From Rhipidocladum racemiflorum (lineage: Eukaryota; Streptophyta; Magnoliopsida; Poales; Poaceae), in NCBI GenBank assembly GCA_036346355.1, contig CM070590.1:45107749-45171748 (forward strand): DNA of 64,000 bases, in the 5' to 3' direction. The notes beneath the pieces were generated by a model that searched no databases, was not told the origin of the DNA, and saw only the letters and a list, made by a program, of their open reading frames with translations. A program made the position numbers and the translations under genes. Shown here piece after piece: positions 11,416 to 22,734 of this stretch (positions are counted from its first letter, which is position 1; the number at the start of each line of letters is the position of its first letter).

Positions 11416-12098
11416 ATCAGAGATAATGGTCTTGGGTACCCCATGCAGTCTCACAATCTCCCGCACGTAGATGGGAGCCAACTCGCTCGCTGAATGGATT
11501 GTGCGGATGGGAATGAAGTGTGCAGACTTGCTAAGACGGTCCACCACAACCCAAACAGCATCCTTCCCTCGTGGAGTACGAGGTAGGCCAACCACAAAAT
11601 CCATGGACATGTCATCCCACGGCCACATAGGGATCTCCAATGGCTACAACAGACCAGCAGGGCGCTTGTGTTCGGCCTTGATCTTCTGACAAATCCCACA
11701 AGACACCACATACTTGGCAATATCCACTCTCATCCTTTTCCACCAGAAATTCTTTTTCAAATCCCTGTACATCTTGGTCTCCCCAGGATGGACCGTGTAC
11801 GGGGTGCGATGAGCCTCCTTCAGAATATCCTGTTTCACTTGGGACTTCTGAGGTACGCACAGACGACTCTGAAACCTCAAAGCTCCCGCATCATCAACGG
11901 TAAAGTTTCCAGACTTACCATCGTCAAGGCGCTTCCTCACCTGCTGGAGCAAATGATCATGCTGCTGTGCCTCCCGCACATTCTCAGGAATCGCTGACTC
12001 AAGAATCAATTGAGTTTCAGCTTGCACGGTCCCCGTAAAGCAATAGGAGACTCCCAATCGCTCAAAATCAGCAACAAGATAATCAATGACAGGGGCAT
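11416..12098 (-). pseudogene. C1 integrase, N-terminal part (pol fragment after the D1 insertion)
   Basis: Minus-strand pol sequence. An HHCC zinc-binding domain (EAHRTPYTVHPGETK ... CGICQ) is followed by the catalytic-core start MSMDFVVGLPRTPRGKDAVW with the first Asp, ending at KTIISD with the second Asp, where the deletion junction cuts it. The last catalytic Glu and the C-terminal domain are absent. A TAG interrupts the frame in the sequence for AGLL*PLEIP (about 11641-11646). It continues the RT/RNase H gene at 15554 once solo LTR D1 is removed. Confidence 0.9.
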
Positions 12099-15000
12099 TG
12101 TCGGGACCCCGAATTTGCAAATCCGGACCCTCTGTGTATTCAGCACTAGTCCAGGAACGCGCTAGTGCACACAGTCTTAACATCGGTAAATATCACAATC
12201 ATACCATTCGATGCTAATAAAGTACTTTTATTTAAATAACCAAACTGGTTACTCGACCTTATGGTCAAGTCACAAATGTACGCCTCGCAGGACGATACTT
12301 ATTAAAAGAGAAATAGTAGCAGCGGAAAATCAAATAAGGTAACATCGTGGCGCCATCCAGTATACCACAGGCAGCGGCTGGGCTCGCTCCTACGTGAGCG
12401 GATCCTCTTGGAGCTCCTCCTCCAAAGTGGCGTAGTCTCCTCTTCAAGCGGTGTTGTGTTGAGGCAAGGGTGAGTACTTGGTACTCGCAAGTCATGCACG
12501 AGAATGCAGGCTAATATACTATATGCATGGCTTGGTACAAAGGAATAACTCAAGGTATATTTGCGATAAATAGCATTGGACAGGTAATATAAGTAGATTC
12601 AAAGCGGTAGAAATAAGTAAAGCATAAATAACTTTTCAAGAAGTTTGGTAAACATCTTTCCCATCCTAAACCACATTTCCATCAACTTCATTATTAATCC
12701 AGCCCAACCTTTCAAACCAGAGTTATTTTTGAGAAAATCTAACCCTTGATTGTAATTCGGCGATGTCCAATACCGCGGACACGGCTATTCGAATAGATTC
12801 TAAACTCTGCAGAGGTTATGCACTTTACCCACAAGATACTGATCAAACACCACAAAGGCGAGTTCAGTAACAAAGTCTTTCGGAGACTTCTAACAATACA
12901 AGTGGTCCTCCCGGTTATTGGCGCACTAACCCTTCCCTTCGCTAAGGCGAAGTCTAGGCCAATCAACCGTTAGATGGGTACTGGCCTCGGCCAGATGCGC
13001 TCCCGCATACAACTTACACAAAGGGTGTAGTTGACCTCCTGAGGTCCCACAGTGCGTTATTAGCAACTTAGTCAACTAGGTCCGTCCCATTACTGAGACA
13101 TGTGGTTGCACGTTAGACCCAGTTCAAAGGCTTGCAAGGTTAAGTCCTTAGGGTGACCAGGCAAGACTACAGAAGAACCAAATCAACACTCCCAATGCCA
13201 CAACTGGCCCACCTGATTACTCTTGCCACATGCCCCTGGTCGAAAACTATTTATCAAACCCGGTTGATTACCATGCACCACGTGCCATCAACATCACATG
13301 ATACCTTTCCAAAACAGGTTCAATATATCATTAAGTCAATATTAACACTTGATTATCCAAAATCATGTCATGAGCACGAAAGGTGTCTAAGCGATACTAC
13401 AACGATCTAAACCCATGTTGGCAATTTAATAATGTCCAACTAGTAATCCACAACTAGGGTGACAAGGGGTCATGGCACATACTTAAATAATCAAGGTGTC
13501 ATATGACAAATTGGTACTTATCTAATCCCCCATGTTTAAATAAAGTATTTTCTATTTGAACTTAGCATGCAATAGGTTAAATCAAAATAGATTTCAAAAT
13601 AGGATCAACATGGTCAAAGCACAACTTGCCTTCAAAAAGTACTTGTTCTTGGTCTTGAGTTGGATCCTGAGTCAATACTTCTCCTTCGAATCCTTCCGGC
13701 ACTTCAACGTCTACTCGTAAAGCGTGCAAATAGCAAATACACAAATAAACAATAGGCAAAAAGTGTCCAAACATCCAAATAAAATCCATAAACAGAGAGA
13801 ACATAATTTTATGAATTTTTAGAAACTGGAATCGTCAAATTTGGAGTTAAAACGCAAAAGTTATGATTATTTAAAGTTTAAATAATCAATTAAATAATTT
13901 TGCAGAGAAAAACTTTAGTCCAAAAATTAAATAAAATTCATATTTAGGTAGATCTCAATTTTATACAAATTTAGAAATTTGAATCACTCAAATCGGAGTT
14001 GAAACGCATAAAAGTTATAAGCGTTTGAAGTTTGAATCAAAATCAAATCATTATTTCGAATTAATAAATCATTTTCTTTTGGAAATTAATTATTGCGTCG
14101 GCTGGACACGTGTCATCCTATGATTGGTCCACGCGGTGACTCTTGGCGCCAGCACCGAACGGCCTCCATGATGACGTCGGCGCCAGCGTCATCATGCCAC
14201 GTGGCACCACTCAGTGTCTTTGCCACGTGTCCGGTCCATGGACTGGGTCCACGGGCGGCACGGTCCACGGTGTACGGGCGCACGGCTTGGGGCGGCTGAC
14301 ATGCGGGCCCGCATGTCGGGCCGGCCACGGCGCTTGCGCTTCTGGCGCGCGCTGAGCTACGTGGCAAGATCGTGTCCGTTGATTTGGAAATCAACGGCCG
14401 CGATTAGATCCAGGGTTAACACGTTGAAAACTACTCGATGATCGTGGGCCGTTCGATCTAGATCGGACGGTCCAGATCTAACCCTACGATAACACTGCTA
14501 CGGCCTGAGGTGATCGTGGGCCGTTGGATCTTGATCCAACGGTCCAGATCCAATCGGGTTTGGAAGCACGTGACTCACCGCTACCGTTCGATCGGAATCG
14601 GACGGTCCAGAAGCTTCGCACTGGTGATGGCGGCGCGGCGGGGCTCGGGCTACCGGAGACGAGGACGGCGACCTTCCGTGCGGCGTTTCCGAGGGTCTCC
14701 GGCGAGGTGGATGGTGCGGTCCGATGCGCCTTGCTCGTGCGGTTCCAGATCTGGGCTTCAACACGGCGGAGACGGCTTGACGGCGGCGGCGTGCGCACGA
14801 ACCCGAAGCGAAGCCCTAACCCTACTACGGCGAGCAATTCCTCGGCCAAGACGGCGACTCGGGCGGTGTGGCTTGGGGAAAAAGGGGCGGCGTCGAACGA
14901 CGATTCTCGGGGACGGGTCCACGCCTTAAATACTGCCTCGACGTGCGCGCAAATCGGAACCCTAACCGTGTCCCGCTTGGTCACGGCGGAGCTCTCCGGC

Positions 15001-15553
15001 TGGGATTCGGAACGGAGACGATGGCTGGGATTCGGAACGGAGACGATGAGCGGCTACGATTGCTCACGCGCGAACGGATCCGACTGGACTCGGGCTCGAA
15101 CCGGTGCGGTCCAATCCGGACCGTTGGATCCCGATCCAACGGTCGGGATCGATTGGGTTAGGAGTGGGTTTGGTCGAGTCGACTGGCTCGGGTCGGACTC
15201 GAGTCCGACTCGGGTTCCGACTCGGTCGGATGAAACGATACTCGACCGAGTTGAATTTCCAGCGATTTAATATTTAAAATAATTCCCAGTAATTCATTTA
15301 ATTCATTAAAAATAGCAAAAGACTCAGAAAAATTCCAGAAAAATTCTGGAAAATATTTTAGGGTATTTGGGACTCAAATAAAATATTTCCAACAAAATTT
15401 TATTTGCAAAGTTTAATTCTTTAATTATTTCAAAATGGAATAAATTCAAATAAATTCCAAATAAATCCAAATAAATTCCAGAAAATTCCAAAAATTCACC
15501 AAAGTGCCAAATCACACATGAATTTAAGAAAAGCAAAATTTTGGGGTGTTACA
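12099..15553 (-). mobile_element. Solo LTR D1 (3.46 kb) inserted in C1 pol
   Basis: The termini are TGTCGGGACC at 12099 and GGGGTGTTACA at 15553, flanked by the perfect duplication GGCAT (12094-12098 and 15554-15558). Element C2 has the uninterrupted site (CAGGGGCATTGTCTTGC) at about 26787-26803. It matches D2 in inverted orientation over its whole length. A TATA-like GTATTTAAGG on minus near 14930 and GC-rich palindromes around 14450-15150 mark the promoter/R region. All ORFs inside, including a 248-codon plus-strand frame, are GC-bias artefacts. No internal region is present, so it is a recombination-derived solo LTR. Confidence 0.95.
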
Positions 15554-16775
15554 GGCATTGTCTTGCGACTGAGAGAATCAGCCACCACATTTGCCTTACC
15601 CGGATGATACTGGATAGTGAGGTCATAATCCTTTATCAATTCCAGCCACCTCCTCTGCCTCAAGTTCAAATCTTTCTGAGTAAAGATGTACTTGAGGCTC
15701 TTGTGATCAGTGAAGATATCACAAGACTCGCCGTACAGATAGTGCCTCCAAATCTTCAATGCAAACACCACAGCGGCTAGCTCAAGATCATGAGTGGGAT
15801 AGTTCTGCTCATGCTTTTTCAACTGCCTCGATGCATAAGCTATCACCTTGCCATCTTGCATGAGCACGCAACCAAGTCCCAAACGAGAAGCATCAGAATA
15901 AACGGTGAAGCGCTTCCCCGGCTCGGGAAGAGTATGAACAGGAGCAGTCACTAACTTCTCCTTCAAAGTGCAGAAACTATGCTCACACTCTGCAGTCCAC
16001 TGAAATTTCATCCCCTTCTGAGTCAGCTGCGAAAGTGGCTTGGCAATGATATAGAAATCCTGCACAAAACGCAGATAGTAGCCAACCAACCCAAGGAAAC
16101 TACGCACCTCTTTGACATTGGAAGGCCTCTTCCAATCCAAAACTGCTGAGACTTTGCTAGGATCTACGGATATGCCCTCTAGATTGATGATGTGGCCAAG
16201 AAAACCCACTTCTGAAATCCAGAACTCGCACTTTTTCAGCTTAGCAAAGAACTGATTCTCCCTCAAGGTGCTCAGCACAAGCCTTAAGTGCCGCTCATGC
16301 TCCTCTTCTGATTTAGAGTAAACCAGAATGTCATCGATGAACACTACCACAAACTCATCAAGGTACTTGTGTAGCATACTGTTCATCGCCTCCATAAAAA
16401 CAGTAGGAGCATTAGTTAGTCCGAAAGACGTAACTTTAAATTCATAATGCCCATACCTAGTGGAGAAAGCAGTCTTCTCAATGTCCTGCTCCCTCACACG
16501 GATCTGATTATACCCCGACTGAAGATCAATCTTGGAGAACACCTTTGCTCCCTTCAGTTGATCAAACAGATTCTCGATGCGAGGCAAAGGATACTTGTAC
16601 TTGACTGTCACTTGATTAAGAGCACGATAATCAATGCACATACGCCAACTTCCATCCTTCTTTGAAACGAAGAGGACAGGTGGTCCCCAAGGTGACACAC
16701 TGCGCCGAATAACACCCTTGGCCAACAGATCCTCCAACTACTTTTTCAACTCGTCTTGAAAACGACGAGCCAAGC
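15554..16775 (-). pseudogene. C1 reverse transcriptase and RNase H (gypsy, Del/Tekay-like)
   Basis: A 400-codon frame carries RT motifs in order: SWRMCIDYRALN, YKYPLPRIENL, VFSKIDLQSGYNQIRV, FGLTNAPTVFMEAMN and the catalytic FIDDILVYS. RNase H follows with VYSDAS, DLELAAVVFALK and TDHKSLKYI, then VVADSLSRK at the D1 junction. Upstream, two stops (in ISICP*RLARR and DELKK*LEDLL, about 16738-16778) separate it from the protease frame. The sequence type is that of chromodomain-bearing gypsy elements. RT itself looks undamaged, but the gene as a whole is dead because of the stops, the solo LTR and the missing integrase end. Confidence 0.93.
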
Positions 16776-16776
16776 G

Positions 16777-17550
16777 TTATGGACAGATAGAAATAGGTCG
16801 AGTGCCAGGAACAAGATCAATACAAAACTCCACATTCCTCACAGGAGGTAAACCAGGCAACTTGTTAGGGAACATATCAACAAACTCCTTCACTACAGGA
16901 ATCTCCTCAATGGAAACTAAAGAAGATGGCTTTTCTGACATAGCCATGAGGAAACCCAACTGCCTCAAACGGCGACCAGAAAACAGACTAGCCAAAGCAA
17001 AGACGGAACTGGAAAGTATACCACCCTGAAAGGTCAACTCTACCCCTGACGGGGCCTGCAAGGTAACCGTCTTCCAGAAACAATAGATCTTGGCACGGTA
17101 CTGATGCAACCAGTCCATGCCCAAAATGACATCAAAAGGAGCCAATTGGATCACCATAAGATTGGGAAAGAAAACCTCATCATCAATGGCAATGGTGCAA
17201 CCCGGGCAAACCAAAGAACTAGCAATCAAACCCCCAGGAGAACTGACTATCACAGACTCAGAAATCCGCTGAACTCCCAACTTAGCTCTAATAGCAAACT
17301 CAGACGACACAAAGGAGTAGTATGCTCCGGAATCAAATAGAACAAAGGCATCAACTGAATCCACAAGCAAAGTACCTGAAACCACCTCTGGATGCCCGGC
17401 TGACTCGGCGGTCGGCAAGGCGTACACTCCTGGTGGCGCCGGGACGAGGGAGCCCGACACCGGTGATGCCCCAACAAAGCTGGGGGCGGAGGAGGTAACT
17501 GAGGAGGAGCCGACGGCTGCGGGCACCAGTAGGCTGCTGGTGGCGCCCAC
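16777..17550 (-). pseudogene. C1 aspartic protease region
   Basis: Retropepsin signature VLFDSGAYYSFVS at about residue 70 (catalytic Asp of D-S-G-A), followed by FDVILGMDWLHQYRA and the linker to RT (FPNKLPGLPPV). It overlaps the zinc-knuckle frame at 17250-17831 in another register, so a frameshift lies between gag and protease, near 17460-17560. It is part of one original gag-pol polyprotein. Confidence 0.85.
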
Positions 17551-18788
17551 TCAAAGGGCGGCTGAGGAGCAGGAGCCGCCATCATGTGCACTGATCCTCT
17601 AGAATATGCCGCTGGAGTGGGAGGAGAAGGCACCATCTCCCACTTGATGATACTACCGGGATTCATCCGGCAGACTCGCCCCATGTGGCCAGGCTTGCCA
17701 CAGCTGTTGCAACTTCCGGACCAACCACACTCCGAAGCACGGTGCTCACCACCGCACTTGAAACTAATCATGCCCTGCCCAGGCACAAGACAAACAGCCG
17801 CTCGCGAGGAAGACGACTGGGGCGGCCTCATCTTAGCCCTTGAGGAGGAGCCCTGTCCCCCCTTGAACTTTTTGAAGGTGGGTCACTGAGAAGACTCACC
17901 TCCTCCAACAAAGGTCCTCTTCTGGCCCCTGCCTGGGGCCGCAGGAACCCCTGAACTACCCGGGTTTTGCTTATCCCGGGAGAGCTCCAACTCGAGCTCC
18001 ATGCCCTTCGCCTGCTCCACCACGAAGCAGAAGTCATGAGGGACAGTCGCCCTCATGACAACTCTGAACTCCTGGTTGAGGCCTCTACGGAACCTCCTCG
18101 CCTTGTCCCTGTCGTCGGCTGCCACAGCCGGCATAAAGCGCACCACATTATTGAACTCAGCCTCATACTCTGCCACCGACCTCTTTCCCTGGGAAAGAGT
18201 CGTCAGAGTATGCTCCATCCTCTCATGGAAAGACTCTGGGTAGAACTTGGCTCGGAAGCGAGCCACAAAGTCCTCCCAGGTGACCGGCCCAAGATCGGGG
18301 GCTCTAGCAGCCAGAACCCCCACCCACCAGATATCAGCTTGGCCCTTCAGCTGAAAGGCCACAAAGCGAACCCTCTGGATCGAGGTCAACTCTAGGACCT
18401 CAAACTGCCGCTCCATGTACCGCAGCTAATCTGCGGACAGGACTGGCATGCCCGCTCCGTCAAAAGTGTCAAGACGGAGGGACATCCACTCCCGGAGACT
18501 CATCCTCGGCTCCGACACAGCGGGGGCAGCAACTCGGGCCGCTGCAGGGGAGGCACTACAGTAGGGGCTACCCGCAACTGCTGGCGCAGCTCCTGAACCT
18601 CCCTCTGCAGAGCCTGAACTAAATCCTCATTGGCGGCGGGTACCTCAGCTCGATCAGTGTGCCGGAGCTCCTCTGCGCTAGCCCATGAGCATTGAGCGGC
18701 GCTACCTCTCTACTGACTCAAAGAACTCACAGGAACCTCGCCCCTGGCCTCCACGGCCACGGCGACCATGGCCTCTACCCCTCGGCAT
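17250..18788 (-). pseudogene. C1 gag (capsid and zinc-knuckle parts), broken
   Basis: The start is MPRGRGHGRRGRGGQ at 18788, an Arg/Gly-rich N-terminus also present in C2. Several stops and a frameshift follow, then MSLREWMSLRLDTFDGAG and a stop replacing Trp just before YMERQFEVL. The capsid (retrotransposon gag) domain is readable at 17883-18416: AFQLKGQADIWW, TWEDFVARFRAKFYP, LTTLSQGKRSVAEYEAEF. A second frame at 17250-17831 holds the knuckles: a first one lacking its first Cys (SFKCGGEHRASEC) and a second, CNSCGKPGHMGRVC. It would encode the particle protein. Confidence 0.9.
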
Positions 18789-19107
18789 GGCTGCTACAAC
18801 CATCCAATCACATAAACATAAGCACAACATCATATAATCAAGAACAAAGATTAAACATCATCATAGACATAGTCTTCATCAAATAATCAAGCGCAATGCA
18901 ATGATGAACCAAAACCCCATCTTACTGTGCAACCAAGTGTGTCAAATTTTAAATTACTTATTTCACTTTTGGCAAGTTTTAATGTTGCTATCATATGACA
19001 AAGTTTTAGTTAAAACCTAAGCCATGTTTCTAAGTTATTCCACATCACATTTTAGTTGTAAACTAAGGTATGACACTAAAAATACACATTCCAAGGACCT
19101 ACAGCCT

Positions 19108-19121
19108 GCTCTGATACCAAC
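19108..19121 (-). promoter_or_regulatory. C1 primer-binding site (initiator Met tRNA)
   Basis: On minus this reads GTTGGTATCAGAGC directly downstream of the LTR. The TGGTATCAGAGC core is complementary to the 3' end of plant initiator-Met tRNA. The 18789-19107 stretch between it and gag is untranslated leader. Confidence 0.9.
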
Positions 19122-21332
19122 CGTAACACCCCGGCATTTAATATGCCCGAATGATACCAAACATAGACTAAGCAACCTCTAAATACCACAAATACAAGTA
19201 AATTACAGCAAAGGCGCGAATGCTAAAAACCGAAATTTCGGCAGCATCTCCTTTGTTTTAACATGAGTTGAAGGAACAACAATAGCTTAGCAATATATGG
19301 CAATATAAGAGGCATCTAAAATAGCAATACTTAAAGGCATGACAGCAATATAAGTATAATTCCAAGCATTAAATGTCTCCATGAGCCAAACGAACAATAA
19401 GACTCTCATATCGCAAAACTAAACCATAAATCAATAAGCATCACACTTAATTTATTATCTGGACCCAATTGAATGGCTATGGAAACAAATGAGTGAAGCT
19501 ACGTATAGAAGTGTGATTATTTCCCTTCCCCACATGCCGGTCTCATGGTACCTAAAACAACAAGAAAGCACAAGCGTGAGTTCAACACTCAGCAAGTATA
19601 TTGCAATGGTACAAAAGAACAATTACATGGCTACAACAACTCACATCATGTCTATCATCTTATTCATGATCACATATCATTATCATCATCATCATGTATG
19701 CAATGCGATGCGATGCACATGTCTCCTGGAAACTCATACCGGTATGGTTGAGTACACACCCGTCGGTGTGCACCCTCTCCCCCCTTCCATCCCGAAGATG
19801 GAGGGTGCCTACTCCTCGCTTCCATTCACCGTAGTGGATGGAATCACGATGTAGGACTTACTCAATGGCGCCCGGACTAGTCATAACTTTCTCACCGACC
19901 TTACCGGACTAGTTATGACTTTCTCATCGACCCGGCCATGTGTCATGCCATGTATGCAAACATGCCACCCGACCATGTGTCATGCCATGTATGCAAACAT
20001 GCCAACATCATAGATAATTTGTACATTAACACATGGCATCACAATATAATAAACCATATTCATCATATCAATGGCAAACATTAAAGCATGGCATGTGAAC
20101 ATATCATATATTCAATTTCAACTCAACAAAACTAGCAATCTACAACCCGGTACCCATTCCAATACACTTGCCTTAACCACGGGCGACAGATTAGCGAGAA
20201 GTAGAGGGCACCCCCGGGGTCACACCACCTGCACATAGGCACCACACACTCAAAATCATGCCCACAAAACAATACGCAAACACTCTTCTACCCCGACTTC
20301 ACAAACTACTCGCACAACCCAAAAACAGAGGTTCTGTCCCGTCGGGACAGCAGACTTGCAACGAGCATAACTCGGGTTCTAAGACTCCGAATCGATTAAA
20401 CGAGTACATCCTCGCGTAGCTTAGGAAATTTCCTAACTTTGTCTAAGTATATGGAAAGACTGATTCGGACTCTAAAGTGGTTTAATCTACAGAATATCGT
20501 GATCTATTCCAATCTCGTCACAGTTTTGAACACGCTTGGTAAAACATGCATAACTTCCAAACGGTTGATCGGAATTAAGGATACTTTATGTCCAATTAAA
20601 GGTATTTCAATTACCTACAACTTCTTCAACAGGCGGACGACCAAATTCGGACTCTAAATTGGCAAAAACCCAAACCCTAGGTCAACTGCTCATGCTGCTC
20701 GAAACAGAGAACATGGCAAACTCTAGATTTCATCTAATCTACCCAATTACAGCACCACCAATTGATCTAAAAACATGATATTAACCCTTAGAACAGTACC
20801 TAGACCAACCCCAAGGATTCCCGTGGCCATACCTTCGCCCTACGAACGAAAAACCAACGGATCTCCTCCCGGTTCGCGCGATCTCCTCCCGGTTCGCGCG
20901 ATCTCCTTCCTCGCTCCAAATCCATCGGATCTCCACGTCGCGGAGCGCTCCAATGGACGGATCTTCAGGGTGGTGAGGTGGAGAACTCCCCTAGGGGCAG
21001 CAAGGGTGGTGGAGAGGTGAGGAGAGGGGTGGTGGTGCAATGGAGAGCAATGGGGGAGGGGAGGGGGCACACAGCAGGGGGCGCAATAAGGGCTGGGGGA
21101 GGCCCCCAACCAGGTCTCCTACTCCTATTTGGACTCAAACTCCTTCCCACCAAAGCCCACGACCCTTTCCCTTGGGCCCAAACTCCCCCGGAAAGGCCCA
21201 AACTCCCGGAATCGGCCCGGAAACGGAAATAAACCTCATACCGTATGGTTTCAACCTCCAATTCCACATTCCATAATGTTTTTGACCTCAACATTCACAT
21301 TTTATAAGGTTACAACACTCCGTGGTGTCACA
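19122..21332 (-). repeat. C1 5' LTR (2.21 kb)
   Basis: On the plus strand it starts CGTAACACCCCGGC (first T mutated to C) and ends CCGTGGTGTCACA. The length matches C3 after its nested LTR is removed (about 2.21 kb). It contains the shared GTGCACACCCGTCGG cassette, ACGAGTACATCCTCGCGTAG at about 20400, and a 22-bp tandem duplication (CTCCCGGTTCGCGCGAT) at 20866-20909. ORFs in the GC-rich part (20775-21294) are compositional. Confidence 0.88.
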
Positions 21333-21738
21333 GGGATGGAGGCCACCCTAGGGCCGGCTAGGAGGTGGTGGGGTGGCGCACAAAGGAGGGGGAAGGTGGC
21401 GGCTAGGGGGTGGGGAAGGGTGGGGCGGCTAGGAGGGGGAATTGGGGGAAACCCTAAGGGTTTGAGGGGGGTGGCGCACAAGGGTGGGCTGGCGCAAGGG
21501 GGGTTGGCAGGAAAATCCCCCCTTTTGGGCCCGAAAAGTGTCCCACCTTCGGCCCACTCCATCCCCCTAAGGCCCAACTAGCTCCCGCTAGGCCCAAAGT
21601 CCCCCGAACGGCCCAAAATCTCCCCCAGAAAGGCCCAAACTCAAGAAAAAAGCCCAAAAACATGATTAAACCTCATAACATAAAGTTTTAATCTCCAATT
21701 TCATATATTATAATGTCACGACTTTCCGTAGTGTCACA
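21333..21738 (-). repeat. C0 LTR, right remnant
   Basis: GGCCC-rich LTR tail (GGCCCAAAGTCCC, AAAGGCCCAAACTC) ending TTCCGTAGTGTCACA, paralogous to the tails of C1 and C3. It lies directly behind a complete LTR, so it must belong to a different, outer copy. Confidence 0.75.
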
Positions 21739-22734
21739 TCATCTCCATCCATTCGAACCACAAACGTGCCAAAAGCCCACTCTCAACCAAAATTCATCTA
21801 AATTTGCAGAGCATTAAATAAAATAGGAAGCATCACATGTTAACTCACGACCATACTCAACATCACGATTTACTTGCCTTTAACCTCGACGATAGACTGA
21901 CGTCCCGTTTGCGGTAATGGAAAACTCCAACCCTAAATAAACAAAACAATACTAAAAATTCTTTCTTCATGTTTCAATGTATATACAAATTCATTAAGAT
22001 GCAAACCGACCCAGGCACAAACGTAACACTCCCACAACTAGAAGCAAATACCAGCAACATAATGTACTTAAAGCAAAATGGAGGTCCTCACAGACAACAA
22101 CTGAATGAAACAGTTGAAAACACGGCTATTTGAGGAATAACTAGGGCATAAACAATTTTAACCCAACCCTCCAAGATAATTCTAGTTAGCAAATCATCAC
22201 CGACCATAAAGAAAGGGTTCAAACGGAGTGCATGGAACCCAAAATCATCATGTACCACGTCAATCAAACCTAAATGAAACCACTAGAAATCATGCTCCAA
22301 CTAGATAATCAAAAACACCAGAGCATAAAAGTACTAATCAACCCGATGTGCAATCACGAAAAAGTTGGAACTTAATATAAACTGACCTTGTAATCACGCA
22401 CGGCACAAGCCCAAGGTCAAGCAAGCCACAAAAGTATTTGCCAAACAAAACTAAAGAAATACTCATCATGCACTAAGAATTCAAACACCTCAATTAAATT
22501 GTGCTTGAGTGCTCACCACAGGGAGAAGGCAAGAGGGGCCCTTCGGTCGGAGCTAGGAGGGGCAGGGGGAAGGGGCGGCGTCGGCTCATGGAGGTCGCTG
22601 GGGATGGCGTCGGGTGTATAGGAAGAACCAGCCGAGTGGGAGGGAGTGAAGAAAGAGAGAGGTATTAGATTGTTCATTCCAACATATTGCAGCAGCATCG
22701 TTTAGCTGCTAAACTGGTTACTTGCTGCAACAAC
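21739..22734 (-). repeat. Element B 3' LTR, segment 2
   Basis: Starts with the duplicated TCATC and aligns with 45534-46640 in the 5' LTR. Compared with it, this copy has an extra stretch of about 40 bp (near 22150-22185) and lacks about 170 bp (the counterpart of about 46215-46380). It ends ACAAC (22730-22734) at the C2 insertion. Confidence 0.88.

Larger units (their letters stand above)
10431..21738 (-). mobile_element. Element C0: Tekay-like LTR, insertion site of truncated C1
   Basis: The boundaries carry a perfect target duplication TCATC. The intact paralogous site is in B's other LTR at about 45530-45540 (CCCATATCATCTCCATTC). The left 0.99 kb (10431 to about 11415) is the first part of a C-family LTR and the right 406 bp (21333-21738) is the last part of one, ending GTAGTGTCACA. 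Between them sits C1. The middle of the C0 LTR and the 3' part of C1 are missing, so a deletion must have followed C1's arrival. Confidence 0.75.

Noticed and set aside
14484..15270. Long ORFs (up to 248 codons) in D1
   Set aside because: They lie inside a solo LTR, are GC-biased, overlap on both strands and are not conserved in D2.
20775..21663. Pro/Ser-rich ORFs in the C1 and C0 LTR tails
   Set aside because: LTR sequence; the frames are not shared between C1, C2 and C3.
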